Shown: positions 33,302 through 42,022, counted from the first letter of the stretch. The stretch: 64,000 nt of DNA from Anaerosphaera multitolerans (GCF_004006535.1 NZ_RLIH01000009.1:31545-95544), one strand, 5' to 3'. The notes: generated from the sequence alone by a model not told the origin. Made by a program: numbers and translations.

Positions 33302-33835
33302 TTAATTTTCTCCAAATCTCTCTTCATATTCCTCTATAGACGCTCTTATTATTTTCTTTGCTTCTTTAGCATCATTAATCATATTTACTGCTGTTTCCTT
33401 ACCTTCCAATTCTTTATATACTGTAAAGAAATGCATTATTTCATCTATAATATGTCTTTGGATTTCCTTATACTCTCTTATTTTATTGTAATTGGGATCC
33501 TGAGTCGGAACTGCAATTATTTTTTCATCTCTATAACCTTCATCAGTCATAACTACCACTCCTATTGGATAACATTCCACCAAAGTTAAAGGCAGTATTG
33601 ATTCGGAACACAGAACCAATACATCTAAAGGGTCGTTATCCTGAGCATAGGTTTTTGGTATAAACCCATAATTAGCAGGATAATGTGTTGATGTATATAA
33701 AATCCTGTCTAAAATTAATAAACCGGTCTCTTTATCCAATTCATACTTATTTTTACTACCCTTACTGATTTCTATTAATGCTAAAAATTTTTCAGGAGTA
33801 ATTCTATTACTGTCGATATCATGCCATACGTTCAT
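33302..33835 (-). CDS. ppa: soluble inorganic pyrophosphatase (family I)
   Basis: A 177-residue cytoplasmic enzyme that hydrolyses pyrophosphate. Family I residues are visible: the Lys/Glu of KYELDKETGLL, DRILYTSTHYPANYGFIP, and the metal-binding DNDPLDVLVL, with DEGYRDEKIIAV and a Lys-rich helix further on. The ATG at 33835 has GGAGGTG at five bases; the longer open frame adds 19 residues without a site or family similarity. Single gene with its own terminator. Confidence 0.95.
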   Translation of the reverse strand: MNVWHDIDSNRITPEKFLALIEISKGSKNKYELDKETGLLILDRILYTSTHYPANYGFIPKTYAQDNDPLDVLVLCSESILPLTLVECYPIGVVVMTDEGYRDEKIIAVPTQDPNYNKIREYKEIQRHIIDEIMHFFTVYKELEGKETAVNMINDAKEAKKIIRASIEEYEERFGEN

Positions 33836-33968
33836 TATTTCACCTCCGTTTATAGGATTAAGTTTAAAGGAATATTTATCCTTTGTAAACAACTCTATTG
33901 TCTATTACTTGTAAATTATAATATACACTTAAAATTTAAGCGCCAAGTTCCACCTGACGCTTAATAAA

Positions 33969-34787
33969 TTATACTATAAATAACAAAGTTGAAATAATGT
34001 ATAGAACTGCTATATGGGCAGGGTAGAATATATAAAAGAATTTCTTCATCTTTCTCCCCTCTCTGCCATTATATAGAGCCATTAAAATTCCTGAAAATAC
34101 CATCATCCACTGTATATTTGAAGTAAATAAACTTCCCATTGTAAATCCCTCTGTCCAAAATTTAGTACTGATTATAGCTATAACTGCAAGAGCTGCAATT
34201 TGTAAAGGTCTCTTTCTTAAATAGTAAAATAAAAGACCTAGGATAATAAATACAAATCCTCCTTCAACTAAATAAACAGGCGGAAATATAAGAACTAAAT
34301 TTATTCCAAAAGGTATGCTAATCAACGACATAGCAAATACATTATAGGCTGCATATGCTAGTAAAATTAATACACCAATAACGGCATTTTTATAATTTGA
34401 TTTCTTTACTCCATCTATAACTAAATCAATGGCGCTTATTAAAATTGCCAATATCAATAATGTTCCAAATATATTGTTCATTAAAACAATGTTCGGATTC
34501 GGCAAAACTTTTTGAAGTACAACAGACATCAAATTCATAGCTATAGAACCAAACAATAGATTTCTAACATATTTCAACCTGCTGTGCGTATATCTAAGAC
34601 CTTCTGTTGAAAGAAAAATAAATATCGGAGCAACTAACCTTCCCAACATTGTAAACCACATTGGAGCGCCAACATGTACAAACATTTGATGTATATGATC
34701 AAAAAGCATTAAAATTATACCTATAATCTTTAAATCAAATCCCGTTAACGGTAACTTACTTTCTTTTAAAGAAACATTCCTTTCCAA
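33969..34787 (-). CDS. TraX-family membrane protein
   Basis: About 272 residues with eight to nine hydrophobic segments. The TraX family (named after the F-pilin N-acetyltransferase) is recognised from LTGFDLKIIGIILMLFDH, RLVAPIFIFLSTEGLRYT with adjacent charged residues, and the C-terminal KKFFYIFYPAHIAVLY. Chromosomal members probably acetylate surface polymers; that role is not shown here. The preferred start is TTG at 34787, after a GGGAAGTG; a TTG at 34832 lies within a probable -10 sequence and lacks a site. Confidence 0.8.
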   Translation of the reverse strand: MERNVSLKESKLPLTGFDLKIIGIILMLFDHIHQMFVHVGAPMWFTMLGRLVAPIFIFLSTEGLRYTHSRLKYVRNLLFGSIAMNLMSVVLQKVLPNPNIVLMNNIFGTLLILAILISAIDLVIDGVKKSNYKNAVIGVLILLAYAAYNVFAMSLISIPFGINLVLIFPPVYLVEGGFVFIILGLLFYYLRKRPLQIAALAVIAIISTKFWTEGFTMGSLFTSNIQWMMVFSGILMALYNGREGRKMKKFFYIFYPAHIAVLYIISTLLFIV

Positions 34788-34870
34788 ATAATCACTTCCC
34801 AATAAATTTAATAATATTATAATAAAATACAAATCTAAAGATTTTCTAAACTAATTCTAAATATTTTCAG

Positions 34871-35290
34871 CTATTTTAAATATCTCATTAAATATTCAAG
34901 CTCACCTGTACTCTTATCAATGTTTTCTCCTACAATTTTAAATCCCTCTCCCATATAAAAATTAACAACCCTTTTATTTTTTGCATATACAGATAAATTC
35001 AAAATATTATTTTTATCTTTAACTTCATTTAATAACTTTTTACCTATGCCATTATTTTGATAGTTAAAATCTACAAAAATTCCTTCTATATAACTATCTT
35101 TAAGACCTATAAAACCTTTAATTTCTCCATCATCATATACCATAATTTCTGCCTGCAACATTAAATATCTTACTAAATCATAATTTCCCACCCAATAATT
35201 TTCCTCTATAAAATTATGAGCCTTAATATTTGTTTGTAACCAAATTTCCATAACTCTTTCAATATCCATATTTTCAAAGTTTCTAATCAT
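34871..35290 (-). CDS. GNAT-family N-acetyltransferase
   Basis: A 139-residue acetyltransferase of the small YjaB-like sort. The N-terminal RNFENMDIERVMEIW and the acetyl-CoA loop NYQNNGIGKKLL (about 93-104) define the fold, and the C-terminal VNFYMGEGFKIVG is the usual strand-turn of the family. The acceptor is unknown. First of five GNAT genes between 34.8 and 40.6 kb. Confidence 0.85.
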   Translation of the reverse strand: MIRNFENMDIERVMEIWLQTNIKAHNFIEENYWVGNYDLVRYLMLQAEIMVYDDGEIKGFIGLKDSYIEGIFVDFNYQNNGIGKKLLNEVKDKNNILNLSVYAKNKRVVNFYMGEGFKIVGENIDKSTGELEYLMRYLK

Positions 35291-35441
35291 CTTCTACTCT
35301 TTCCCTTTGTTTTAATAAATTAGTATTATATCCCTTTTATTAAACTATTTCCAGTTTTTATATTATAAATACAAAAAAATAATAAGAGTTTTTTGTTTTT
35401 CTATTCTTTTGCTATAATAAATTTAAGAAGAAGGTGTTATT

Positions 35442-36299
35442 ATGTGGATATTTTTTGCATTTGGTTCGGCCTTTTTTGCCGGAGTTACTTCCATACTTTC
35501 AAAAATAGGTGTTAAGGATATAGATTCCAACCTCGCTACTGCCATAAGAACTACTGTAGTCCTTGTAAGCGCTTGGTTATTAGTTATACTTACAGGATCT
35601 ATAAATAGATTAACTGAGGTTTCATTAAAGACGTTTATATTTCTAATGCTTTCAGGTTTTAGCACAGGTGCATCCTGGATTTTCTATTTTAAAGCTTTAA
35701 AATATGGAGATGTCAATAAAGTAACTCCTATAGATAAAAGTAGTACCATTTTAACTATGGTACTTTCATTTGTTTTTTTAGGTGAATCTTTTAATTACAT
35801 ATCTCTTATTGCCATGATTTTAATGGCATTTGGAACATATATGATGATTGGAATTCAAGATTTTCAATACAGTAAATCCACTAATAACAGTTGGTTTATC
35901 TACGCTGTGCTATCTGCTATTTTTGCCAGTTTAACAGCTATCTTAGGGAAAATAGGAGTAGAAGACATAGATTCTAATTTAGCAACTGCCATCAGAACTG
36001 TATTTGTATTTATTTCTGCTTGGCTCTTGGTTTTTTTGAGAAATACTGATTTAAACTTTAAAGATATAGGTAGAAAATCCTGGTCATTCCTAATTTTATC
36101 CGGCTTTGCTACCGGTTTTTCTTGGCTCTGCTACTATAAAGCTCTTAAAGATGGTCCCGCTTCTGTTGTAGTTCCAATAGACAAATTAAGTATTGTCATT
36201 ACTGTGATGTTTTCCTACTTCCTTTTAAAAGAAAAACTATCTAAAAAAGCTTTTATAGGATTAATATTAATTGTAGCAGGAACATTTATACTAATATAG
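35442..36299 (+). CDS. EamA/DMT-family transporter
   Basis: A 285-residue protein with ten hydrophobic segments arranged as two EamA repeats. The repeats are unusually alike: KIGVKDIDSNLATAIRT at about 23-39 and KIGVEDIDSNLATAIRT at about 167-183, each followed by SAWLLV, and VTPIDKSST versus VVPIDKLSI later in each half. Members export metabolites or amino acids; no substrate can be assigned. Start ATG with GAAGGTG. It is the only plus-strand gene in this accessory block. Confidence 0.9.
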   Translation: MWIFFAFGSAFFAGVTSILSKIGVKDIDSNLATAIRTTVVLVSAWLLVILTGSINRLTEVSLKTFIFLMLSGFSTGASWIFYFKALKYGDVNKVTPIDKSSTILTMVLSFVFLGESFNYISLIAMILMAFGTYMMIGIQDFQYSKSTNNSWFIYAVLSAIFASLTAILGKIGVEDIDSNLATAIRTVFVFISAWLLVFLRNTDLNFKDIGRKSWSFLILSGFATGFSWLCYYKALKDGPASVVVPIDKLSIVITVMFSYFLLKEKLSKKAFIGLILIVAGTFILI

Positions 36300-36335
36300 A
36301 CCAATGAAATATCACTGGTCTATATATTTAATATT
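36290..36335. terminator. bidirectional terminator after the EamA gene
   Basis: TATAGACCA/TGGTCTATA stem of 9 bp between two converging genes; the T-runs are modest. Confidence 0.7.
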
Positions 36336-36877
36336 TAATTATTTTTACAATTTTTAATATGTGCCTTTAATTTTTTCAATGCCCATTCATAGTGACTTGA
36401 TGTTGAAGAAACACAATAACTTCCCAAAGTTGTTCCTCCTGTCCAGGAAAAGTACTTTGATGTAAATAACTCTTCATTAGAAAATGTTTCAACAATATAC
36501 ATAACTTTTTTGTGACTTTCCTCTAAAAGGTTTTTTGATTCATCAAAGGTAGTTCCTTGATGCTCCTCCCAAAACTTCACATTCATCTCTCCATAGGTTC
36601 TCCAGTTGTAGGGTGCGGGCAAAAAAGATTTTTCTATACCTCTCATATTGGATTCAATCCAATTAATCAATAACTTATGCCATTCATAGAGATGAATAAA
36701 CACATCTCTCACATTTTTATCTCTTTTCCAATGAACCTCTTTTTTCTTTAAATCATCTTCAAAATTAAAAGAGATACTAAACTCCTCATCAGTCATATTT
36801 TCCACCAAGTTCATTAACTTCTCAAAGTTATATTCTGATTTAGAGACTAAGTCTTCTTTCGTAGTAGGTCTAGCCAA
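36335..36877 (-). CDS. ClbS/DfsB-family four-helix bundle protein
   Basis: A 180-residue protein starting MARPTTKEDL, as the family does, with a helical DinB-like bundle, the RDVFIHLYEWHKLL segment carrying His residues, and YNWRTYGEMNVKFWEEHQ. ClbS in colibactin-producing E. coli is a self-resistance cyclopropane hydrolase; most homologues elsewhere have no proven role and may detoxify reactive compounds. Start codon TTG with GGGAGGTG. It is followed on the same strand by no close partner. Confidence 0.85.
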   Translation of the reverse strand: MARPTTKEDLVSKSEYNFEKLMNLVENMTDEEFSISFNFEDDLKKKEVHWKRDKNVRDVFIHLYEWHKLLINWIESNMRGIEKSFLPAPYNWRTYGEMNVKFWEEHQGTTFDESKNLLEESHKKVMYIVETFSNEELFTSKYFSWTGGTTLGSYCVSSTSSHYEWALKKLKAHIKNCKNN

Positions 36878-36894
36878 AAGACACCTCCCTTTAT

Positions 36895-37359
36895 TTAATC
36901 ATTACTTAACTTTTCTTTCCAATACTTTAACTTCGGTAAATTCTCTTCTAGCATAACCCTAATCTGTTCTTCTTCAATCCCTAAATTCATAGATGCCATA
37001 CTTGGAGCGCAGTAGTTTATTAATTCCTCTAAACTTTCATATTTAAACTCCCCTTGGTCATAACACCATTTACAGTAATCCTCATTGAAATTGCCATCTA
37101 TCTCCCTACTTATGTACTCATCTTCTGACAAAGGCATACCACAGCATTGACATATTAAAGTCCTAGGCGACCCTAGAAGTGTATTAATGGAAAGATCAAA
37201 TTCCTTTGAAATCAGCTTTAAAGTATCAATCCCTGGCTCAGTTTCTCCCCTTTCCCACCTGCTAATTGCCTGCCTTGAAATCATCAATTTATTTGCCATA
37301 TCCTCTTGAGTCATTCCCTTATCCAATCTCAGTTTTTTTAAAATATCTTTTATTTCCAA
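36895..37359 (-). CDS. XRE-family regulator with C-terminal zinc ribbon
   Basis: Residues 5-60 are a helix-turn-helix of the Xre/SinR type (LRLDKGMTQEDMANKLMISR followed by QAISRWERGETEP). The second half has two Cys pairs, CQCCGMPL near 70 and YCKWCYDQG near 95, that form the putative zinc ribbon of transcription factors often found next to detoxification or multidrug genes. ATG at 37359 with GAGGGTGG upstream. It ends 17 bases before the TTG start of the ClbS-like gene, so the two form a likely operon. Confidence 0.88.
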   Translation of the reverse strand: MEIKDILKKLRLDKGMTQEDMANKLMISRQAISRWERGETEPGIDTLKLISKEFDLSINTLLGSPRTLICQCCGMPLSEDEYISREIDGNFNEDYCKWCYDQGEFKYESLEELINYCAPSMASMNLGIEEEQIRVMLEENLPKLKYWKEKLSND

Positions 37360-37437
37360 TATCCCACCCTCCTTTATTAAAATTATACCAATTCTCCAAA
37401 ATTATAAAAAGCAACTTCCCGTTGCTTTCCACTAATT

Positions 37438-37632
37438 TTATTTAGTTTTAAAATAGAAAATAAACATAATCACAATAATTAAAATATAGACCAAATAAAT
37501 TACATAGGTTAAATTTAAGCTAATAGGAAGTGACAGTTGAGGGTTATATAGTGCAAATCCTATAAACAAAATCATACACACTAACATTCCAATTCCAATT
37601 ATTAAATATTTTTTCATAATATCCGACCCCAT
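37438..37632 (-). CDS. small two-TM membrane protein, unknown
   Basis: Sixty-four residues, two hydrophobic helices (YLIIGIGMLVCMILFIGFAL and YVIYLVYILIIVIMFIFYF) and a short basic end. No family recognised. An internal ATG at residue 6 has a GGGGTCGG site and may be the true start. It follows a GNAT gene by only four bases, so it is probably translated with it. Confidence 0.6.
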   Translation of the reverse strand: MGSDIMKKYLIIGIGMLVCMILFIGFALYNPQLSLPISLNLTYVIYLVYILIIVIMFIFYFKTK

Positions 37633-37636
37633 TAAT

Positions 37637-38080
37637 TTAACCTTTCTCCATCTTTAAATACTGCATATCTGTAAGTTGAATACCGTCTTCATATATGGGC
37701 TTGCTGTAATTATCCAAAAAGAAATTTTTTAATATATGTGAAGTTTGAAATCCCAGCTTCTTGTAATATTCTACATTTGAAGTTCCATATCCAGTTCCAA
37801 CATAAATTTCCTCATAGTCTTTAAAGTGTTCAACTATAAATTTTACCAGTGACTTTCCATATCCCTTTTTACGATACTTGGAATAGACGGCTAAATTTTT
37901 TATTTCATATATTCCTTTTCCTTCCTCTGTTACTAGGCATAGACCCTTAATTCCAAAATCATCTAAAAGGAACATATACCCCCTACTTAAATATTTCTCC
38001 ACCATATGCTCATCTTCATCACCAATTAAAAGTAAATCCAAGTAATCTTCTTTGTTTTCTTTAACTTCATATATTCTCAC
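37637..38080 (-). CDS. GNAT-family N-acetyltransferase
   Basis: A 147-residue acetyltransferase. LAVYSKYRKKGYGKSLVKFI at about 68-87 is the acetyl-CoA binding loop, and YYKKLGFQ near 108 is the terminal family motif. The tail (FFLDNYSKPIYEDG) is typical of uncharacterised Bacillota GNATs. Start codon GTG after GGTGA. Acceptor unknown. Confidence 0.85.
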   Translation of the reverse strand: MRIYEVKENKEDYLDLLLIGDEDEHMVEKYLSRGYMFLLDDFGIKGLCLVTEEGKGIYEIKNLAVYSKYRKKGYGKSLVKFIVEHFKDYEEIYVGTGYGTSNVEYYKKLGFQTSHILKNFFLDNYSKPIYEDGIQLTDMQYLKMEKG

Positions 38081-38162
38081 TTATCTTCACCTATTTCAAT
38101 TATAAGTTAATTTTTATTATTAAAAAAGAACCTTATGACTCTTTAAAGATTATAACTATATG

Positions 38163-38693
38163 TTATTTTTCTATAGATATCCAATATCTTTCAATATTTA
38201 TATCTTTAAACTTATCATATCGAGTGTCTTCATAAATGCCTCCATTACTTTTTATAGTTCTCCTACTAGCCTCGTTATTTTCATCACAAGTTACCAATAA
38301 TTTATCATACTTGCCTTTGTACATGTTTAATAATTCTCTTAACATAATTTTAGCATAGCCTTTTCTTCTCTCGGAAGGTCTAATTGAAAAACCAATGTGT
38401 CCGCCGTAGTTTAACAAAAACTCATTTAATTCATGTCTTAGCTGAATCATTCCTAAAACTTTTTTATCATATTCCCTTATAAATATATATTGCTCCGCAG
38501 TAACATAATTTTCAGGCAGGTTTTCTTTAACTTCATATTTTTGAGAATGACTTAGCCATTCTTCTATACTATCCAAATTTTCTAAATCTCCTGAACCGGC
38601 AATTTGTTCGCCTGATTTTAAGAATTCCTCTTTATAAAGGACAATGTCATTCAAATATATTTCTTTTGGTTTTACTAATTTTAAATTTTCCAT
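38163..38693 (-). CDS. GNAT-family N-acetyltransferase (RimJ-like)
   Basis: A 176-residue acetyltransferase with GHIGFSIRPSERRKGYAKIML (about 93-113) as the coenzyme A motif and CDENNEASRRTIKSNGG as the RimJ/L-type C-terminal helix. It overlaps the upstream GNAT gene by 47 bases in another frame, with AAGGAG inside that gene's end, so the two are translationally linked. Acceptor unknown; related proteins modify small molecules or peptides. Confidence 0.88.
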   Translation of the reverse strand: MENLKLVKPKEIYLNDIVLYKEEFLKSGEQIAGSGDLENLDSIEEWLSHSQKYEVKENLPENYVTAEQYIFIREYDKKVLGMIQLRHELNEFLLNYGGHIGFSIRPSERRKGYAKIMLRELLNMYKGKYDKLLVTCDENNEASRRTIKSNGGIYEDTRYDKFKDINIERYWISIEK

Positions 38694-39126
38694 CCCTTCT
38701 CCTTACCATATCTATATGCAAGATTCCTTCATCTAAATAAGCAGTACCTATCTCAATAAAATCTAAGGACTTATAAAATTCTATTAAGTACTCCTGTGCC
38801 TGAATATGTGCTTCCAAACTATTCATTTGACTATCTATATAGTCCATAGCTTTGTTCAGTAATATTCGCCCCATACCCTTACCTCTTGATTCCTTTTCTA
38901 CTAAGACCCTTCCAATATGAACAGTTTCACCCTTAGGTATTATACGACAATAGGCTTTAAGTTCACCATTCTCCAGTCCCATTATATGAATTGAGATTAA
39001 ATCCTCATCGTCAACTTCATTGTAGGGGCAGTTTTGCTCAACTACAAATACCTTTGTCCTTTCCCTATATATTTTAAATAATTCTTCTATTGTAAGTTCC
39101 TTAAATTTTTTTATTTCCCAATCCAT
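38647..39126 (-). CDS. elaA: ElaA-family N-acetyltransferase
   Basis: A 159-residue GNAT with the ElaA pattern: FKELTIEELFKIYRERTKVF, VEQNCPYNEVDDED, IGRVLVEKESRGKGMGRILL (CoA loop) and HIQAQEYLIEFYKSLDF. ElaA's physiological acceptor is not established. It begins a small same-strand run with the overlapping GNAT gene downstream. The C-terminus is extended by about 15 residues beyond the usual end, running through the overlap. Confidence 0.88.
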   Translation of the reverse strand: MDWEIKKFKELTIEELFKIYRERTKVFVVEQNCPYNEVDDEDLISIHIMGLENGELKAYCRIIPKGETVHIGRVLVEKESRGKGMGRILLNKAMDYIDSQMNSLEAHIQAQEYLIEFYKSLDFIEIGTAYLDEGILHIDMVRRRDGKFKISKTKRNIFE

Positions 39127-39244
39127 TTCTTTCCTCTGTTTTTCTATAATTAATTAAAACATTTAAAAAGACTTTTTTAATCTCTTTAAATGTTTATGTT
39201 TTCACTACTTTAATTGAAATATTTAAAACAATTTTAACTTCTAA

Positions 39245-40009
39245 TTAAATAAATTCCAAAATAGCTTGGTTAACTTCATTTGGATTATCCATATTAGTAG
39301 CGTGAGTGGCATTGGAAATTACTTTTAATTTTGCATTTAAAATATTATCCGCCATATATTCCTGTTGGTAATTTGTAAAAAAGTCATATTCACCTATTAA
39401 AAGCAATGTAGGACATTGAACTTTATTAAGCTCTCTCTTACTTTCCATCTTCCCCGCCGCCGTCCATATTCTATTCCATCTATCATTGGAAAGCATTGAA
39501 TTAGCTTCAATTATATACTTAAAATTACTTGGATTAATTGCGGACAGCATACAGGCTTGAAATGCACTTATAAAATTCATAGAAATAATTTTACTGTAAA
39601 ATGAATATAATGGAAAATATATCATTTCATAAAGATTAAAACTGTTGCTACAAGGTGTTCCTATTAAAACTAATCCATCCACCCTTTCCGGATATTTAAT
39701 TGCCGTGTGTAGAGATATATGTCCACCCATTGATAAACCGCAAAGAACAGCTTTATCTAAATTTAAATGATCCATTAAAGCTATTAAATCATCAGTAAAA
39801 TCTTCCGGATCTATAGGTCCTTCCGGTAAAGTTGAATAGCCGTGACCTCTTACATCCCAAGTAATTACTTTAAACTTATCCTTTAAAGCATTTACTTGAT
39901 TTTCCCATTGTAAATGGTTCCAAGTTGCCCCATGTGTAAAAATTATTGGCGAACCTTCACCTTCTACTTCATAAAATAATTTTACCCCCTTGTTTTCAAA
40001 AACAGCCAT
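39245..40009 (-). CDS. alpha/beta-fold hydrolase
   Basis: A 254-residue esterase/lipase-like enzyme. Oxyanion HGATWNHLQW near 25, WDVRGHGYS, nucleophile Ser in CGLSMGGH near 93, the acid Asp in IGEYDFF near 209, and His in NATHATNMDNP near 235 complete the triad. Cytoplasmic; substrate unknown, and dehalogenase, esterase or lactonase activities are all possible. Start ATG with AGGAGG upstream. It is flanked by GNAT genes on both sides. Confidence 0.88.
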   Translation of the reverse strand: MAVFENKGVKLFYEVEGEGSPIIFTHGATWNHLQWENQVNALKDKFKVITWDVRGHGYSTLPEGPIDPEDFTDDLIALMDHLNLDKAVLCGLSMGGHISLHTAIKYPERVDGLVLIGTPCSNSFNLYEMIYFPLYSFYSKIISMNFISAFQACMLSAINPSNFKYIIEANSMLSNDRWNRIWTAAGKMESKRELNKVQCPTLLLIGEYDFFTNYQQEYMADNILNAKLKVISNATHATNMDNPNEVNQAILEFI

Positions 40010-40097
40010 TTTATCTCCTCCTGTCGAAATAAAAATTATTTAATTCTCTTATGTTTCCTACTCATTCATACTAAATTACATGATTTTGTAATTATAG

Positions 40098-40610
40098 TTA
40101 GATTATATTATCAAAAGAGTAAATATAACTTATTTCTATAAGTTGTTTTCCTCCTATTTCACAAATATATTCATTCTTATTACATTTCCAGTTATTCTTT
40201 TCATAAAAATATCTTGCGCGCAGGTTCTCTTTTAATACCCATAAATATATATTCTTAAATCCGGATTGTTTCAAATCCTGCACTGCACTTTCCAACAATT
40301 TACTGCCATAGCCTTTATTGTAATATTCAGGCAATAAATAAATGGATATAATTTCACCCCAATCACTTAGTGATTTATCTCTAGATTTTCCATAAGCCGT
40401 ACAGCCAATTATACTGCTTTCTTCTATCATAACCAATACAGTTAAAATATTATTATTAAGCCAAATTTCAAAGGGAGTCACCCAAAAATCTTCCTTTAAC
40501 TCATCCAAATATGTTTGAGGAATAATTCCTCTATAAGCAAATTTCCAACTTAAAGCATGAATTCGGCTAATATCTTTTATATCCTCAATAGCTGCTTTTC
40601 TAATTTTCAA
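40098..40610 (-). CDS. GNAT-family N-acetyltransferase
   Basis: A 170-residue acetyltransferase with RKAAIEDIKDISRIHALSW at the start, LLPEYYNKGYGSKLLESAV as the CoA loop (about 92-110), and ARYFYEKNNWK near the end. This layout is shared by many uncharacterised Bacillota GNATs. Upstream start region is AT-rich with GGGGGCCC-like sequence just before the ATG. Acceptor unknown. Confidence 0.85.
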   Translation of the reverse strand: MKIRKAAIEDIKDISRIHALSWKFAYRGIIPQTYLDELKEDFWVTPFEIWLNNNILTVLVMIEESSIIGCTAYGKSRDKSLSDWGEIISIYLLPEYYNKGYGSKLLESAVQDLKQSGFKNIYLWVLKENLRARYFYEKNNWKCNKNEYICEIGGKQLIEISYIYSFDNII

Positions 40611-40812
40611 ACAAAGGGCCCCCTAAACTATTTAATATTTATAAAAAAGCTATAAGTAAATTTATTTTACTAAGCTCTGTTAAAGAAATATTATCCTATA
40701 AATCAATTTATTTTTCCGCTTAATTTAAATATTATTTTCCTTATCAAATTCAAAATATCATTTATAAATACTATATCTTTATTATATACTTTTAATAAAA
40801 TAATTAAATCAA

Positions 40813-40852
40813 AAAAGATTAAATTTTAAAATAAAACTTAATCTTTTTGATC
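40813..40852. terminator. dyad/terminator in the 40.6-41.2 kb gap
   Basis: AAAAAGATTAA pairs with TTAATCTTTTT (11 bp) with T-rich flanks. It lies between the aminotransferase remnant and the GNAT gene. The rest of this 585-base gap holds only the remnant listed below. Confidence 0.65.
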
Positions 40853-40958
40853 TCTTATTCTTTATAATAGATTTTCTTTATTGTAACTAAAATAAATTTA
40901 ATTACTTTTTAATTTAATACTTAGTTTATAATATGAAAAAATATTCTTTCCATAGCTT

Positions 40959-41075
40959 CTAAATATTTTCCAAAGCTTTGGCAATACGATTAAGCGCTTC
41001 AGTTAATTGACTGCGAGGACAGGCAAAATTAAATGGTTTTTTATTACTAAATCAACCTGCACCATTGACCATTAA
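40959..41075 (-). pseudogene. remnant of a MalY/PatB-type aminotransferase (C-terminal end)
   Basis: The minus strand reads FNFACPRSQLTEALNRIAKALENI and then a stop (TAG at 40959-40961), which is the typical C-terminus of MalY/PatB cystathionine beta-lyase-like aminotransferases. Upstream the same frame gives LMVNGAG, then an in-frame TGA, and the usual glycine-rich GEGF segment is shortened. No start or catalytic domain remains. The gene appears to have decayed almost completely, next to a regulator and operon for a D-amino-acid-type enzyme. Confidence 0.65.
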
Positions 41076-41195
41076 AATACAATTTAATAGCTTGCTCAAT
41101 ACCTCGATTATACATTAATATCCAACTAACTACTTAAGAAAACCAATATTAAATAAAGACGGTGTTTTTATTTTAAGACCTAGCCTTGTCTTCTA

Positions 41196-41795
41196 TTAAA
41201 ACGAAGGTGGTGTAATTGCAAATACCAACTTGCACTCCTCTTCATTTGGATTTTTCCACCTGTGTAATGTATTTTTAGGAATTCTCACACTATCTCCTTC
41301 ATTTAATCTTATTATTTTGTTTTCTAGATGCAGTTCAATTCTACCTTTTGTACACAAAGCTACTTCCTCACCTTTATGACTCTTTAATTCATCTAAACTA
41401 TACAATTTTGACGACAACACCAACTCACAAAATTCAATATCTCCCTTTAAATCTGGTACTAATAGATTATAATGAATTCTCTCATCCATTGCTATTCCAT
41501 GTTTAATTTGCAATCTGTCTTCTTTTCTCACGACTATTGTGTCACTCTCATCTTCTTCAATAAATAAGCTAAATACTGGAATATCTAATGCAGCAGCTAT
41601 TCCCCTAAGTGTATTTAACGAAGGATTAGCAGTCCCCTTTTCAATTTGGCTAAGCATAGAAGAAGATATATTTATCTGCTCTGCCAATTCTCTAATTGAA
41701 AACCCTAATTTCTGTCTATATTTATTAATATTAATTCCTAAATTATTATTGTCTATTATGGTCACCCCTTCACATAATTGTTTTAATTTTATCAT
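41196..41795 (-). CDS. XRE-family regulator with C-terminal cupin domain
   Basis: A regulator of up to 199 residues: helix-turn-helix at about 20-75 (RQKLGFSIRELAEQINISSS, then LSQIEKGTANPSLNTLR) and a cupin at about 120-195 (LKSHKGEEVALCTKGRIELH, GDSVRIPKNTLHRWKNP). Such proteins sense a small ligand and control adjacent catabolic genes, here probably the divergent gntP/dehydratase operon. The first ATG (41795) overlaps a good promoter (TTGCCA, 17 bases, TAAAAT), so the real start is likely further in: AAGGGGTGA is followed by ATA codons at 41757-41759 and 41754-41756, and no ATG, GTG or TTG is suitably spaced. Confidence 0.88.
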   Translation of the reverse strand: MIKLKQLCEGVTIIDNNNLGININKYRQKLGFSIRELAEQINISSSMLSQIEKGTANPSLNTLRGIAAALDIPVFSLFIEEDESDTIVVRKEDRLQIKHGIAMDERIHYNLLVPDLKGDIEFCELVLSSKLYSLDELKSHKGEEVALCTKGRIELHLENKIIRLNEGDSVRIPKNTLHRWKNPNEEECKLVFAITPPSF

Positions 41796-41883
41796 AATTT
41801 AATATCTATGGCAAAAATTAAATCCTGTAAGTTAAATATAATTTAATAAATTAAATTATATTGACGATTCTTAAAAAGAATGT

Positions 41884-41909
41884 TAATATTCAATTATAGA
41901 ATATTCTAT
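41884..41909. promoter_or_regulatory. operator-like dyads in the XRE-cupin/gntP intergenic region
   Basis: ATAGAATATTCTAT (41896-41909) is a perfect 14-bp palindrome. Overlapping it, TAATATTCAATTATAG (41884-41899) recurs as its exact reverse complement at 42023-42038. Both are plausible binding sites for the XRE-cupin protein. Confidence 0.6.
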
Positions 41910-41936
41910 GCACATTACTTAATATTTTTTGAAAAC

Positions 41937-41976
41937 GTTTGTATTTTTCTATTCTTGTCTAAATACAAACTATACT
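41937..41976 (+). promoter_or_regulatory. gntP promoter region with 10-bp dyad
   Basis: GTTTGTATTT (41937-41946) and AAATACAAAC (41961-41970) are perfect inverted arms 14 bases apart, directly followed by a TATACT -10. No good -35 is seen, which suggests activation, or a repressor covering the promoter. Confidence 0.55.
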
Positions 41977-42022
41977 CTTAATTAAAAGGAGGTTCAGAAA
42001 TTATAAGCATGCGTACGCCACA

